From UBA2588 sp964343075 (lineage in GTDB: Bacteria > Chloroflexota > Dehalococcoidia > Lucifugimonadales > UBA3495), in assembly GCA_964343075.1 (NCBI GenBank), contig CAYFGT010000008.1:1-64000 (forward strand): a stretch of 64,000 nt of DNA. The letters are read 5' to 3'. Each line of letters opens with the position of its first letter. Position 1 is the first letter of the stretch. A model generated the notes under the pieces. It was not told the origin of the DNA and did no database searches. It saw only the letters and a program-made list of their open reading frames with translations. The position numbers and the translations under genes were made by a program. Positions 43,557-52,971 of this stretch are shown piece after piece.

Positions 43557-45761
43557 TCAATTGTCTTTTAGAATTTTGATAGGTGCGAAACTGTGTAATA
43601 ATTTTTTGGTGCCTGAACCATTAGAGAACTGAATTGTTAATTCAAAATCCTCGTTTATAGCTATTACATCTAACACAATCCCTTCTCCAAAAGTGTTATG
43701 GGATATTGATTGCCCGATGTGAGGCAATGGTTTTGAGGTTGACTGCTCTACCTTTTTACCATTCTTAGTAATGACTCGAGCTGTGTTAACTGGCTTTACA
43801 TGGGGAATTTGTTTGTTAGTTTCAAGTCCTTCAATAAACCTTGATTTGATACTGGGTCCGTACTGCCCCATCAATCCTCTACGAAATGCATGAGTCAAAT
43901 ACAATAATCTTTCTGCACGAGTAACACCTACGTAACACAGTCTACGTTCCTCTTCGATCTGGAAATGGTCATCGAAAGATCTACTGTGAGGTAATAAACC
44001 TTCTTCTAAGCCTATTAAAAACACGACAGGAAATTCCAACCCTTTTGATTGGTGTAAGGTTATTAATGTTAAACAGTCGTCCGATTCATCGTATGAATCG
44101 ATGTCATTAATCAAAGCTAATCTGTCTAATAATGCTGTTAGACCTTCCATGGCATTTTGTGTGTTGAATTCTCTTGCTGTTTCTCTGAATTCCAGGACAT
44201 TTTCCCAGCGCTCTTGAGCTTTATCGGAAGATTCTAATATCGAAGATTGAAGTCCACTGATTTCGAGGACTTGGTCTATAAGTTCAATCAAAGGAATGGA
44301 AGCAGATTCTTCTGTGAGCTGCTTAATTATTTCGTGGAAATCACAGAGTAGTTTGCTAGATCTAGCGTTAAACATCGTGGGGATTGAACCGTGCTGAGTG
44401 ACTGACGCATGTAACTTTTTTAATGCGTCTGACATGGAGGACTCTTGGTTCACGCTGTAGTCTTTTAATGACTCAATGGTTTTTTTCCCAATGCCTCTAC
44501 CGGGATTACTGATTGCCCTTACTAAGCTAATATCATCGGCAGGATTGCTTATGACAGATAGGTAGGAGAGCAGATCTTTAATTTCTTTACGTTGGTAGAA
44601 TTGGATTCCTCCAACAATTCGGTATTTAACGCTTGATTTCAAACATGCTTCTTCGATTACTCTGGATTGAGCGTTGACGCGGTACATTACGGCGATGTCT
44701 TTAAGTTTATATTTCGCGTGCCTCCCTGAAGTAAGCTGTTTGGCTTCTGTGATAACAAATTCGGCTTCATCTAGCCCATCAAAAGCCTCATGGGATATCA
44801 CCGGTGAACCTTCAGGATTTTTTGTGAAAATTTCGTTGTCAAGATTTAATTCATTTGTAGTTATAATGTTCCGCGCGGTTTTTAGTATATTAGGAGTGGA
44901 TCTGTAATTTTGGTTGATAGATATAACCTTGGCAGAGGGAAAGTCATCTTGAAAGTTTAAAATATTTTTGATGTCTGCGTTTCTCCACGAGTAGATTGAC
45001 TGATTAGGATCCCCCACAACCGTTAAATTTTGATGGTCGTGTACCAGTAATTTTGTCAATTTGTATTGTGATGCGTTAGTATCTTGGAATTCATCAATCA
45101 TTACTTGCTGGTAATTGTAATTGTAGGACTCCCTGATACTTATGTTGTTAGATAAAAGATCTACTGCCTTGAATATCAAGTCGTCAAAGTCTGCTGCGTT
45201 GTTCCGCTGTAGTAATTCCTCGTATTTGCTATATATGGTGGCCGCTAATTCTTCAAAATAAGTTTCTGCGTTTTGAGCCATCATTCGTGCATCGTTGCCG
45301 GATGCTTTTGATTTGGAGATTAGATTTTGGATTGAGCGAGGATTGGTTTGTTTGGTATCAACTTCAGCTATAGCCATGGATTCTTTTATTGCTGACAATT
45401 GGTCGTCTGAGTCGTAAATGGTGTAATTTCTGTCTAATCCCACATACGTACCGTGGGTTCGCAACAGTCTTGCACAAAAAGAATGGAATGTACTCGAAGT
45501 GATTCTTTCTTGATTTGTTACATTCATCTGTCCAATTCTACTTTTTAATTCGCTAGCTGCTTTATTCGTGAATGTGACTGCTAATACAGAGGCTTTGTTT
45601 AGATGTCCATTAAGCAAGAGATGTGCTGCTCTATGTGTGATTACGCGAGTTTTGCCGCTGCCTGGCCCAGCAATTATTAGCATGGGTCCATTAGTATGTA
45701 AGACCGCTTGTTGTTGCTCTGCGTTGAGGGATTGAAGTAAAGATTCAGAGGAAACTACCAT
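43557..45761 (-). CDS. uvrD: UvrD/PcrA superfamily 1A DNA helicase
   Basis: A 3'-5' helicase of 734 residues used in repair and replication restart. Motifs: Walker A AGPGSGKT at 31-38, VTFTNKAASELKSRI, MIDEFQDTN, VGDPNQSIYSWRNAD, VLIGLEEGLLPHSR-type motif V and VGVTRAERLLYL. The C-terminus has the PcrA tudor-like segment (NTFGEGIVLDVIAIN). On the minus strand an extended -10 (TGCTATAAT, 45768-45776) lies 6 bases before the ATG, so the mRNA may be leaderless. Confidence 0.95.
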   Translation of the reverse strand: MVVSSESLLQSLNAEQQQAVLHTNGPMLIIAGPGSGKTRVITHRAAHLLLNGHLNKASVLAVTFTNKAASELKSRIGQMNVTNQERITSSTFHSFCARLLRTHGTYVGLDRNYTIYDSDDQLSAIKESMAIAEVDTKQTNPRSIQNLISKSKASGNDARMMAQNAETYFEELAATIYSKYEELLQRNNAADFDDLIFKAVDLLSNNISIRESYNYNYQQVMIDEFQDTNASQYKLTKLLVHDHQNLTVVGDPNQSIYSWRNADIKNILNFQDDFPSAKVISINQNYRSTPNILKTARNIITTNELNLDNEIFTKNPEGSPVISHEAFDGLDEAEFVITEAKQLTSGRHAKYKLKDIAVMYRVNAQSRVIEEACLKSSVKYRIVGGIQFYQRKEIKDLLSYLSVISNPADDISLVRAISNPGRGIGKKTIESLKDYSVNQESSMSDALKKLHASVTQHGSIPTMFNARSSKLLCDFHEIIKQLTEESASIPLIELIDQVLEISGLQSSILESSDKAQERWENVLEFRETAREFNTQNAMEGLTALLDRLALINDIDSYDESDDCLTLITLHQSKGLEFPVVFLIGLEEGLLPHSRSFDDHFQIEEERRLCYVGVTRAERLLYLTHAFRRGLMGQYGPSIKSRFIEGLETNKQIPHVKPVNTARVITKNGKKVEQSTSKPLPHIGQSISHNTFGEGIVLDVIAINEDFELTIQFSNGSGTKKLLHSFAPIKILKDN

Positions 45762-45767
45762 GTTTTT

Positions 45768-45776
45768 ATTATAGCA
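45768..45776 (-). promoter_or_regulatory. Extended -10 for uvrD, possibly leaderless
   Basis: TGC-TATAAT on the minus strand ends 6 bases before the uvrD ATG, so transcription would start at or near the A of the start codon. No ribosome binding site is visible in that gap. Confidence 0.4.
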
Positions 45777-45796
45777 TGAAGGGATTTTTTAAAGGT

Positions 45797-45824
45797 TTGA
45801 TTACAGTCACTTGGATGATATAAT
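45797..45824 (+). promoter_or_regulatory. Promoter of the class-V aminotransferase gene
   Basis: TTGATT, 16 bases and a perfect TATAAT precede the GTG at 45875 by about 50 bases. Confidence 0.6.
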
Positions 45825-45874
45825 TTTTGTTCAAATCAACCTATTACTAAAGGCTACAATTAGGAGCGTATTCA

Positions 45875-46984
45875 GTGGCATTAAATACATTCAATTTGAG
45901 AACTCCGGGGCCAACCCCTTTACCCGATCCAGTATTAGAAGCGTTAACCAGTCCTATGATTAACCACAGAGGACCAGAATTTAAGGAACTGCTGGACGAT
46001 ACTACTGACAAAATGAAGCAGGTTTTCATGACCACTAATGATGTTTTTATATTAACTTCATCAGGTACAGGGGCTTTGGAAGCTTCCATAGTTAATACTC
46101 TTTCTCCTGGGGATAAAGTAATTGCATGTAGTGCTGGATCATTCGGTGATAGATATGTTGAAATAGCTAAAATTTATGGAGCTGAAGTAATTGAGATTAA
46201 TGCAGAATGGGGAGATCCTGTCTCTCCGGATGTAGTGGCTCAATCGATTGCAGAACATCCAGATGTTAAGGCTGTAATCATAACGCATAATGAAACTTCT
46301 ACCGGCGTGACTCATGATTTAGAAGGGATATGTAAGATGGTCAAGTCTGGTAGTGATGCGCTGATATTAGTAGATGCAGTTAGTAGCTTGGGTTCAATCC
46401 CGTTGCCAGTAGATGGATGGGGTTGTGACGTGGTCTCTACAGGTTCACAAAAGTCATTTATGATCCCTCCTGGGCTCGCGTTTATTAGCTTTAGTGATAA
46501 AGCATGGAAGGCTTACGAGACTGCTTCTATGCCTAAATCTTATTTTGATTTGGGTGCTGCTAAGAAGTCCCTTCAACAAGGTCAGACCCCTTGGACTCCG
46601 AATATTTCATTATTCTATGCATTAGACATAGCATTAGATATGATGCTCGAAGAAGGAATGGAAAATATATTCATCAGACAATCCGATGTGGCAGAATATA
46701 CTAGAATTAGCATGAAAGAATTAGGGTTTAAATTGCTTTCTACTGATGAAAGCAGAGCATCAGATACCGTCACTGCTGTGCACATACCTGAAGAACTAGA
46801 TTCTGCAAAATTCATGAAAGAAATGAAAGATACAGAAAAAATTGTTCTTGCTGGCGGTCAAGGTAAACTCAGTGGGAAAATTTTCAGAGTAGGGCACTTA
46901 GGCTCAGTTATTAAGACAGATATTGAAGAAGTCGTAGATGCTATGAAAAGAGTATTGCCATCATTAGGTTATATTAAACAGTAA
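45875..46984 (+). CDS. Class-V aminotransferase (alanine/serine-glyoxylate type)
   Basis: A PLP enzyme of 369 residues. PGPTPLPDPVLEA at the N-terminus and the PLP Lys193 in STGSQKSFMIPPG are diagnostic. Members transaminate glyoxylate to glycine using alanine or serine, or act as phosphoserine/aspartate-type lyases. A glycine product would tie in with the gcv operon, as an inference. GTG start with AGGAG 8 bases upstream. Confidence 0.88.
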   Translation: MALNTFNLRTPGPTPLPDPVLEALTSPMINHRGPEFKELLDDTTDKMKQVFMTTNDVFILTSSGTGALEASIVNTLSPGDKVIACSAGSFGDRYVEIAKIYGAEVIEINAEWGDPVSPDVVAQSIAEHPDVKAVIITHNETSTGVTHDLEGICKMVKSGSDALILVDAVSSLGSIPLPVDGWGCDVVSTGSQKSFMIPPGLAFISFSDKAWKAYETASMPKSYFDLGAAKKSLQQGQTPWTPNISLFYALDIALDMMLEEGMENIFIRQSDVAEYTRISMKELGFKLLSTDESRASDTVTAVHIPEELDSAKFMKEMKDTEKIVLAGGQGKLSGKIFRVGHLGSVIKTDIEEVVDAMKRVLPSLGYIKQ

Positions 46985-47005
46985 TTTTTAGTACTGATAA
47001 GCGTT

Positions 47006-47034
47006 ATCTGTGGACGATTTGCACATCTACAGAT
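47006..47034. terminator. Possible bidirectional terminator
   Basis: ATCTGTGGA and TCTACAGAT form a 9-pair stem with one G-U around an 11-base loop, between two convergent genes. There is no strong T-run on either side, so confidence is low. Confidence 0.3.
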
Positions 47035-48326
47035 TAATTGCCCATGTTGATTGGATGGAATATTAGTCCGGTGGGAATCTTAGGGTAAAAAAAAGTTGAT
47101 TTAGGTGGCATATTAGTATCTGATAAGGCTACTTGCTCAAAGGCTTCTTTGGGGAAAGAGCCAAAGAATACTCCAACAGATTTGGCATATGTATCATCGA
47201 ATATCATATCATCGCGTGTTGCTTGGTAGAGATCATGTGTGTAACGGAGTTCACAATCAGGATAGGACATTAATATCGGGTCTACTACCTGAGTTTGGAG
47301 AATCCACGCATCAGAGTTTGCTAATGGGCCTGAGGAAGTTGGTATCTTATTGATGTCAATAGTGTAAGTTCGAAGCTTTCCTGTATCGATTGTGCAAATA
47401 GTATGGATTGAATCGGTCTCGGTTTCTATTAGATGGGGAATGTCATCCTTCGGAATGCCGTCTAGACTAGAGTCTGAATAGTCGCCAGAAATGCTCAATA
47501 ATTTATCGTGAAGCATTCCGATAAATTCAGAATTAACGTTATCAATTATTCTATGATAGGGTAGAATTTGAAGCCCTGGATCTTCGAGATCCATTAATAC
47601 TGTCATTATATGTTTCGATTCAAAAGTGGGATGTGGCATATTCTGGATTTTTAAGGCCGCTTGATACCTATGGTGACCATCAGCTATATAAATTTTAGAG
47701 TCAGATAGGGTATTTTGTATGGAATTTATGTCGTCTTGATGGGAGATTGTCCATATGTCTATGTGGTCAGAATCTGAAAATTCTGATTCTGGTATGTTGA
47801 CATGAAAGTCGGGGGGAGTTAGTAAGATTCTTTGAATGATTTCAGGAATTGCGGTTGATGAGTTTTTGAATGCGGCTAGTATGGGGCTAAATTGTATACC
47901 CGTGGTTTTGAGTAATTGAATTCTATCGTTGACGATTGGTAGGTAAGTATTTTCGTGCCCGATAATATTATTTAATGAATAGTCTTCCACGCGTAACATG
48001 CCTATGAGTCCAGTAACGGAAAAAGTGTTTCGGTTCAGTCCGTAGGTAAATTTAATCAGATGGTACACAGGTAAGCTGTCTCTTACTATTACCCCATCCT
48101 TTAACCACTTGTTAAATGTCTCTTTGGAGTCAATGTATTTATTGCTGCTTTCATCATTTAAGGCTGAGGTTCCTTCGAGCCAAACAGCATTCTGAGGGCT
48201 TTTATTCTCTAACTCTTTCTTAAGTGATGAGGATATAAGGTCGAATGGCGGACATATAAGATCATCGATAGAATGAACTTTTTGTAGGTTATATTTGAGT
48301 CCTCTGAATGGTGAAAAGCGTGTCAT
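47034..48326 (-). CDS. DUF1015 family protein
   Basis: A 430-residue protein of the DUF1015 family (SerC-like uncharacterised). The start MTRFSPFRGLKYN and the block IYIADGHHRYQAALKIQ are typical, as is CPPFDLIS. No function is established for the family. The start at 48326 is taken because AGG lies 6 bases upstream and the family begins there. The frame runs on to 48422, but that extension would cover the argJ promoter. Confidence 0.82.
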   Translation of the reverse strand: MTRFSPFRGLKYNLQKVHSIDDLICPPFDLISSSLKKELENKSPQNAVWLEGTSALNDESSNKYIDSKETFNKWLKDGVIVRDSLPVYHLIKFTYGLNRNTFSVTGLIGMLRVEDYSLNNIIGHENTYLPIVNDRIQLLKTTGIQFSPILAAFKNSSTAIPEIIQRILLTPPDFHVNIPESEFSDSDHIDIWTISHQDDINSIQNTLSDSKIYIADGHHRYQAALKIQNMPHPTFESKHIMTVLMDLEDPGLQILPYHRIIDNVNSEFIGMLHDKLLSISGDYSDSSLDGIPKDDIPHLIETETDSIHTICTIDTGKLRTYTIDINKIPTSSGPLANSDAWILQTQVVDPILMSYPDCELRYTHDLYQATRDDMIFDDTYAKSVGVFFGSFPKEAFEQVALSDTNMPPKSTFFYPKIPTGLIFHPINMGN

Positions 48327-48370
48327 AGATACCTGATTATAACGATTATGGTATTGGTAGTTCAACATTT

Positions 48371-48398
48371 TTGTTTTAAATTGACTTATTGGTATAAT
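48371..48398 (+). promoter_or_regulatory. Arginine operon promoter
   Basis: TTGTTT, 16 bases and TATAAT, with TGG directly before the -10 (extended type). It would start transcription near 48405, about 45 bases before argJ. No ARG-box palindrome was recognised. Confidence 0.55.
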
Positions 48399-48449
48399 TG
48401 GCTCAAATATAAAGTACGTCATTCAAATGGACGTTAATAAAATAAATAA

Positions 48450-49676
48450 GTGAAACGCATGACAGAATTGATTAATGAAATTCCTGGAGGGAATATTGCA
48501 ACTCCTAAAGGTTTCAGTACAGGAGCTACTTTTGCGGGACTAAAAACATTTGCAGAAGATAAACTCGATTTGGGTTTGATTGTATCCCAGGAGCAATGTG
48601 CTGCTGCCGGAGTATTTACTACCAGCGCAATAAGATCACCTTCGGTTGATGTTACTTCTGAGTATATTCAGAATGGTAGTGCCAGATGTATTTTTGTGAA
48701 TGCGGGCATTGCTAACGCTTGTGTAGGTGAACAGGGGTTCTTAGATGCCAGAGAGATTGCTAGGCAAGTATCTGAAAAAATTGGGTGTGCTATAGAAGAT
48801 GTTTTGATATGTAGCACAGGAGTGATTGGTGTTGAGTTGCCTATGTCGCTAATAACCACAGGTCTCGGGAAAATTGTATTGGAGGATACCTCTGGGTCAC
48901 AAGTAGCTAGAGCAATGATGACAACCGATACAAGACCTAAAGAAATTGCAGTTTCTCTAGAAATTGCAGGTAAAACCATAACGATAGCGGGAGTTGCCAA
49001 AGGCTCAGGTATGATTCATCCCAACATGGCTACCATGCTGTCGTTTATAACTACGGATGCTTCGGTGAACAAAGATTTCTTAAAACAAGTATTATCCGAA
49101 GTTTGTGATGACACGTTCAACATGTTGTCTGTTGACGGAGATACAAGCACGAATGACACTGTCCTCGTATTAGCAAATGGAGCTTCAGGGAGTCCCGAAA
49201 TAGATAAAGACTCAAAAGATGCTGCAGTGTTTGTAGAAGGATTGCGATATGTATGTACTGACCTTGTCAGAAAATTAGCTTCGGATGGCGAAGGGGCGTC
49301 AACATTAATTACCGTAGATGTATGTGGAGCTGCTAGTAAGCAAGATGCTCGGAAAGCAGCAAAGACTGTAGTGGCTTCTAATCTGGTTAAATCTGCTGTA
49401 TATGGAGCGGATCCGAATTGGGGCAGGATTCTTATGGCTCTAGGGATGAGCGATGTGACGGTTAATGAGCAATCTATAGATCTTTTTGTGAACGGGGTGT
49501 GTATTATGGAATCTGGTAAATCCATCCCGTTCTTCAAAGATGCTGTCGTCGCTCTAATGCAAGAACCTGAGGTTAATTTTAGGCTACAGCTTAATTTAGG
49601 TGAATTCAATGCTACTGCTTGGGGTTGCGATTTAACTGAACAATACGTGATTATTAACAGTGCTTATACTACGTAA
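48450..49676 (+). CDS. argJ: Glutamate N-acetyltransferase/amino-acid acetyltransferase
   Basis: ArgJ transfers acetyl from N-acetylornithine to glutamate, giving the recycling form of arginine synthesis. The 408-residue precursor has the self-cleavage site GMIHPNMATMLSF, where Thr becomes the new N-terminal nucleophile. Other blocks are CIFVNAGIANACVGEQG and DGEGASTLITVDV. GTG 48450 or ATG 48459 can be the start; neither has a strong ribosome binding site. It heads argJ-argB-argD-argG. argC, argF and argH are not in the window. Confidence 0.94.
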   Translation: MKRMTELINEIPGGNIATPKGFSTGATFAGLKTFAEDKLDLGLIVSQEQCAAAGVFTTSAIRSPSVDVTSEYIQNGSARCIFVNAGIANACVGEQGFLDAREIARQVSEKIGCAIEDVLICSTGVIGVELPMSLITTGLGKIVLEDTSGSQVARAMMTTDTRPKEIAVSLEIAGKTITIAGVAKGSGMIHPNMATMLSFITTDASVNKDFLKQVLSEVCDDTFNMLSVDGDTSTNDTVLVLANGASGSPEIDKDSKDAAVFVEGLRYVCTDLVRKLASDGEGASTLITVDVCGAASKQDARKAAKTVVASNLVKSAVYGADPNWGRILMALGMSDVTVNEQSIDLFVNGVCIMESGKSIPFFKDAVVALMQEPEVNFRLQLNLGEFNATAWGCDLTEQYVIINSAYTT

Positions 49677-49712
49677 GTGAACTGATTAAAAACACCTGAT
49701 TATGGAGCGATT

Positions 49713-50504
49713 GTGTCAGATATTGATTTGGTAGTTAAAATCGGCGGCAGTACTTTGGGGAGCCATGACACTACCATTAAAGATTTAATTGAGTTGCAGC
49801 AACAAGGGTATAAGATCGTTGTAGTGCACGGAGGTGGTAATGTTATCTCGGAATGGATGAGTAAACAAAATTTATCTCCGGTGTTCAAAGACGGGTTACG
49901 GGTTACTGATCGCCCTAGTTTGGATATTGTGGTGGCAGTTTTAACAGGACTGATCAACAAAGAAATGGTTTCATTGGTTAATAGGCTAGGCGGAAAGAGT
50001 CTAGGAATAAGTGGGGTTGATGGAGGAATTCTTGAAGCGATTATTCCAAACCCTGATCTTGGATATGTTGGTAAAGTTATTAAGGTGAATGATGAACCTC
50101 TAAGAACGGTTCTAGAAATGGGATATATGCCAATGTTATCTCCTGTAGGTGTCCACACTGATGATGGATCAGAGAACTCAGGAATTCCACTGAATATAAA
50201 TGGAGATACTTCAGCTGGAGAGATAGCGAAGGCTTTGGCTCCTGAAAGATTGGTTTTTTTGACCGATGTGCCAGGAATAATGGATAATAATGGCCGAGTG
50301 ATTCCGAGAATGAATTTAGGCATTGCTAATAACTTGATTAATTCAGGTGTGATAAAGGGGGGTATGATACCTAAATTAGGTGCATGTATAACGGCCCTCG
50401 ATAATGTTAAATATGCTGATATTATTGATGGCAGGACCCCTAATTCTTTGATGGACTGCGTGAACGATAAAAGGATCGGTACTCGGATATTGGGCAATGT
50501 TTAG
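49713..50504 (+). CDS. argB: Acetylglutamate kinase
   Basis: ArgB phosphorylates N-acetylglutamate. The 263 residues show the amino-acid kinase fold with VVKIGGSTLGSH at the N-terminus, VVHGGGNVISEWM, and FLTDVPGIMDN. The N-terminal helix of arginine-inhibited hexameric forms is absent, so feedback by arginine may be weak. GTG start with GGAG 5 bases upstream, 36 bases after argJ. Confidence 0.93.
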   Translation: MSDIDLVVKIGGSTLGSHDTTIKDLIELQQQGYKIVVVHGGGNVISEWMSKQNLSPVFKDGLRVTDRPSLDIVVAVLTGLINKEMVSLVNRLGGKSLGISGVDGGILEAIIPNPDLGYVGKVIKVNDEPLRTVLEMGYMPMLSPVGVHTDDGSENSGIPLNINGDTSAGEIAKALAPERLVFLTDVPGIMDNNGRVIPRMNLGIANNLINSGVIKGGMIPKLGACITALDNVKYADIIDGRTPNSLMDCVNDKRIGTRILGNV

Positions 50505-50561
50505 CCGAAGTTTAGGCAGTGGCTTTAGTAAACCCAAACAAGATGTTGCAAGAGAGGATAC

Positions 50562-51749
50562 ATGAATAATTCTGAATGGATAGCAATAGAAAACAAATAT
50601 TATGCGCAAACTGTAAGGCGACAGCCGGTTGTTATTGAGAAAGGTTTGGGATCTAGGGTATGGGATGCCGATGGTAAAGAATACTTGGATTTTGTTGCAG
50701 GCTGGGCTGTTGACAATTTAGGGCATTCAAATCCTGTAATCTCTCAAGCTATTAAAGACCAGGCTGATACTTTGTTACAGACGTCCAATCAATTTTATAC
50801 GATTCCACAGCTAAAGTTAGCAGAGCTTCTTATAGAGAATAGCGCTTTGGACAAAGTTTTCTTTGGAAATAGTGGAGCTGAGGCTAATGAAGGGGCAATC
50901 AAATTGGCTCGTAGATACGGAATGCTTAATAGAGATGGTGCATATGAGATTATTACGGCATTGAATTCGTTTCATGGTAGAACATTAGGCACAGTAGCTG
51001 CTACGGGACAGCCTCATTACCAAGAAAATTTTGCACCATTGTTGCCCGGTTTTGTGCATGTTGATTACAACGATGTTGACGGAATTATTAATGCCACGAC
51101 TGATAAGACAGCAGCTATTATGCTGGAACCGGTTCAAGGTGAAGGAGGAGTGATAATTCCATCAGACGATTACCTTCCAAGAGTGAGAGAATGGTGTGAT
51201 AAGAACAATATTTTACTTATTTTAGATGAAGTTCAGACAGGTATTGGACGGCTTGGGAGTTTGTTTGGATATCAGGAATATGGTATTGAACCGGATGTTA
51301 TGACATTAGCAAAAGGACTAGGATTTGGGCTGCCTATAGGTGCATTTTTGTCTAAAGAATATTGTATGGCTCTAGTTCCTGGTGATCATGGATCCACGTT
51401 TGGAGGTAATGCTTTAACCACTGCTGTAGCTTTTGCTGGTACTGATCATTTAATCAGCAGTGGAGTGTTACAAAATGTCAAAGAGATGGAAATTTATTTC
51501 ATGAATGGATTGAATCAATTAAAAGAAAAATATGGGTTTATCAGTGAAGTCAGAGGGAAAGGGTTGCTAATTGCGATGGAATTTGATCAAGATCTATCAG
51601 CACAAATGATCACTGAATGTAACACTGCAGGCTTATTGTTGAACGCGCCACGACCTAACGCGATTAGATTTATGCCACCGTTGAACATAACATCTGAAGA
51701 AGTTGATGAGTGTATAGCAAAACTAGACTCTGTTTTGAGCGGTATATAG
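50562..51749 (+). CDS. argD: Acetylornithine aminotransferase
   Basis: A class-III PLP aminotransferase of 395 residues that forms acetylornithine. It has FGNSGAEANEGAIKLAR, DEVQTGIGR (PLP Asp) and the Schiff-base Lys in TLAKGLGFGLPIGA. Succinyl-diaminopimelate or ornithine activity is possible but the operon favours arginine. It sits between argB (57 bases) and argG (7 bases). Confidence 0.93.
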   Translation: MNNSEWIAIENKYYAQTVRRQPVVIEKGLGSRVWDADGKEYLDFVAGWAVDNLGHSNPVISQAIKDQADTLLQTSNQFYTIPQLKLAELLIENSALDKVFFGNSGAEANEGAIKLARRYGMLNRDGAYEIITALNSFHGRTLGTVAATGQPHYQENFAPLLPGFVHVDYNDVDGIINATTDKTAAIMLEPVQGEGGVIIPSDDYLPRVREWCDKNNILLILDEVQTGIGRLGSLFGYQEYGIEPDVMTLAKGLGFGLPIGAFLSKEYCMALVPGDHGSTFGGNALTTAVAFAGTDHLISSGVLQNVKEMEIYFMNGLNQLKEKYGFISEVRGKGLLIAMEFDQDLSAQMITECNTAGLLLNAPRPNAIRFMPPLNITSEEVDECIAKLDSVLSGI

Positions 51750-51756
51750 AGGCATT

Positions 51757-52938
51757 ATGAAGAATAAAATTGTACTGGCATATAGTGGAGGCTTAGATAC
51801 GTCTGTAGCGGTTCCTTGGTTAAAAGAAAATTATGATGCAGAAGTGGTAACAGTCACTATTGACCTTGGGATGGTCGATCTGGATTCGATAAAACAACGT
51901 GCAATAGAGGTTGGCGCGGATAAAGCGGTAACTATTGACGCAAAATCTCCATTAGTTGATCAGTATATATGGCCTGCTTTGAAAGCAGGGGCGGTTTATG
52001 AAGAAGAATACCCTTTAGCGACTGCTTTGGGGAGGCCTTTGATTGCTAAGTGCTTGGTTGATGTCGCCAAAGAAGAAGGAGCATATGCTATAGCTCATGG
52101 ATGTACTGGCAAAGGGAACGATCAAGTAAGAATAGAAGTCAGTGCAGCAGCTTTGATGCCACAGGTCAAATTAATAGCTCCCATCCGTGATTGGGGCATG
52201 AGTAGAGCCGATGAAATCGAATATGCCAATGAAAGAAGCTTGCCTATCAACGTTAAAGATAGCAGATTCTCAGTAGATGAAAATCTGTGGGGTCGGAGTG
52301 CAGAAGCGGGCGAGCTTGAAGATCCAGGATTGGAACCTCCTGAAGAAGCCTTTACTTGGACTACCTCTCCGGAAAATTCAGTTACTCAAAAAGAATATTT
52401 GGAAATTGAGTTTGAAAAAGGGATTCCAGTTGCCGTGAATGGTAATCAAATGGATGGGGTCGAACTTATAGTTGTACTGAATGAAATTGCAGGTAAGCAT
52501 GGAGTTGGACGAATTGATCATGTGGAAAACAGGCTGGTCGGAATTAAGTCTCGAGAAATATATGAATCACCTGCAGGCATAGTGCTTCATATGGCCCATA
52601 AAGCCTTGGAAGATTTGACCTTGAGCCGAGATCAAGCTAGATTTAAACATAATGTGTCCCGAGAATATTCAGAGATTGTATATAATGGCTTGTGGTTTAG
52701 TAGGCACAGGATCAACTTAGATCATTATATAGACAGCACACAACAATATGTATCAGGTAAGGTGCAGGTCTCATTGTACAAAGGAAAATGTACAGTGACA
52801 GGAAGGGAAAGTGGTTATGGTCTTTATTCCAAAGCCTTAGCTACTTATGATAGAGATGATGAATTTGACCATAAGTCTGCCGAAGGATTTATCAATATAT
52901 TTGGTTTGTCTCTAAGGACAGAAAACGTAAAAGAATAA
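51757..52938 (+). CDS. argG: Argininosuccinate synthase
   Basis: ArgG joins citrulline and aspartate with ATP. The 393 residues begin with the PP-loop AYSGGLDTSVAVPW and include AHGCTGKGNDQVR and the NLWGRSAEAGELEDP block. The family length is normal. It follows argD by 7 bases and is the last recognised arginine gene here. Confidence 0.95.
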   Translation: MKNKIVLAYSGGLDTSVAVPWLKENYDAEVVTVTIDLGMVDLDSIKQRAIEVGADKAVTIDAKSPLVDQYIWPALKAGAVYEEEYPLATALGRPLIAKCLVDVAKEEGAYAIAHGCTGKGNDQVRIEVSAAALMPQVKLIAPIRDWGMSRADEIEYANERSLPINVKDSRFSVDENLWGRSAEAGELEDPGLEPPEEAFTWTTSPENSVTQKEYLEIEFEKGIPVAVNGNQMDGVELIVVLNEIAGKHGVGRIDHVENRLVGIKSREIYESPAGIVLHMAHKALEDLTLSRDQARFKHNVSREYSEIVYNGLWFSRHRINLDHYIDSTQQYVSGKVQVSLYKGKCTVTGRESGYGLYSKALATYDRDDEFDHKSAEGFINIFGLSLRTENVKE

Positions 52939-52971
52939 AGAATAATTAGATGCAAGAGGGAAGGTTTAATA

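Noticed and set aside
48327..48422. An N-terminal extension of the DUF1015 protein.
   Set aside because: It would cover the argJ promoter and lies before the family's normal start.
49700..50497. A 265-codon open frame antisense to argB.
   Set aside because: It mirrors the argB frame, has no family features and lacks a ribosome binding site.
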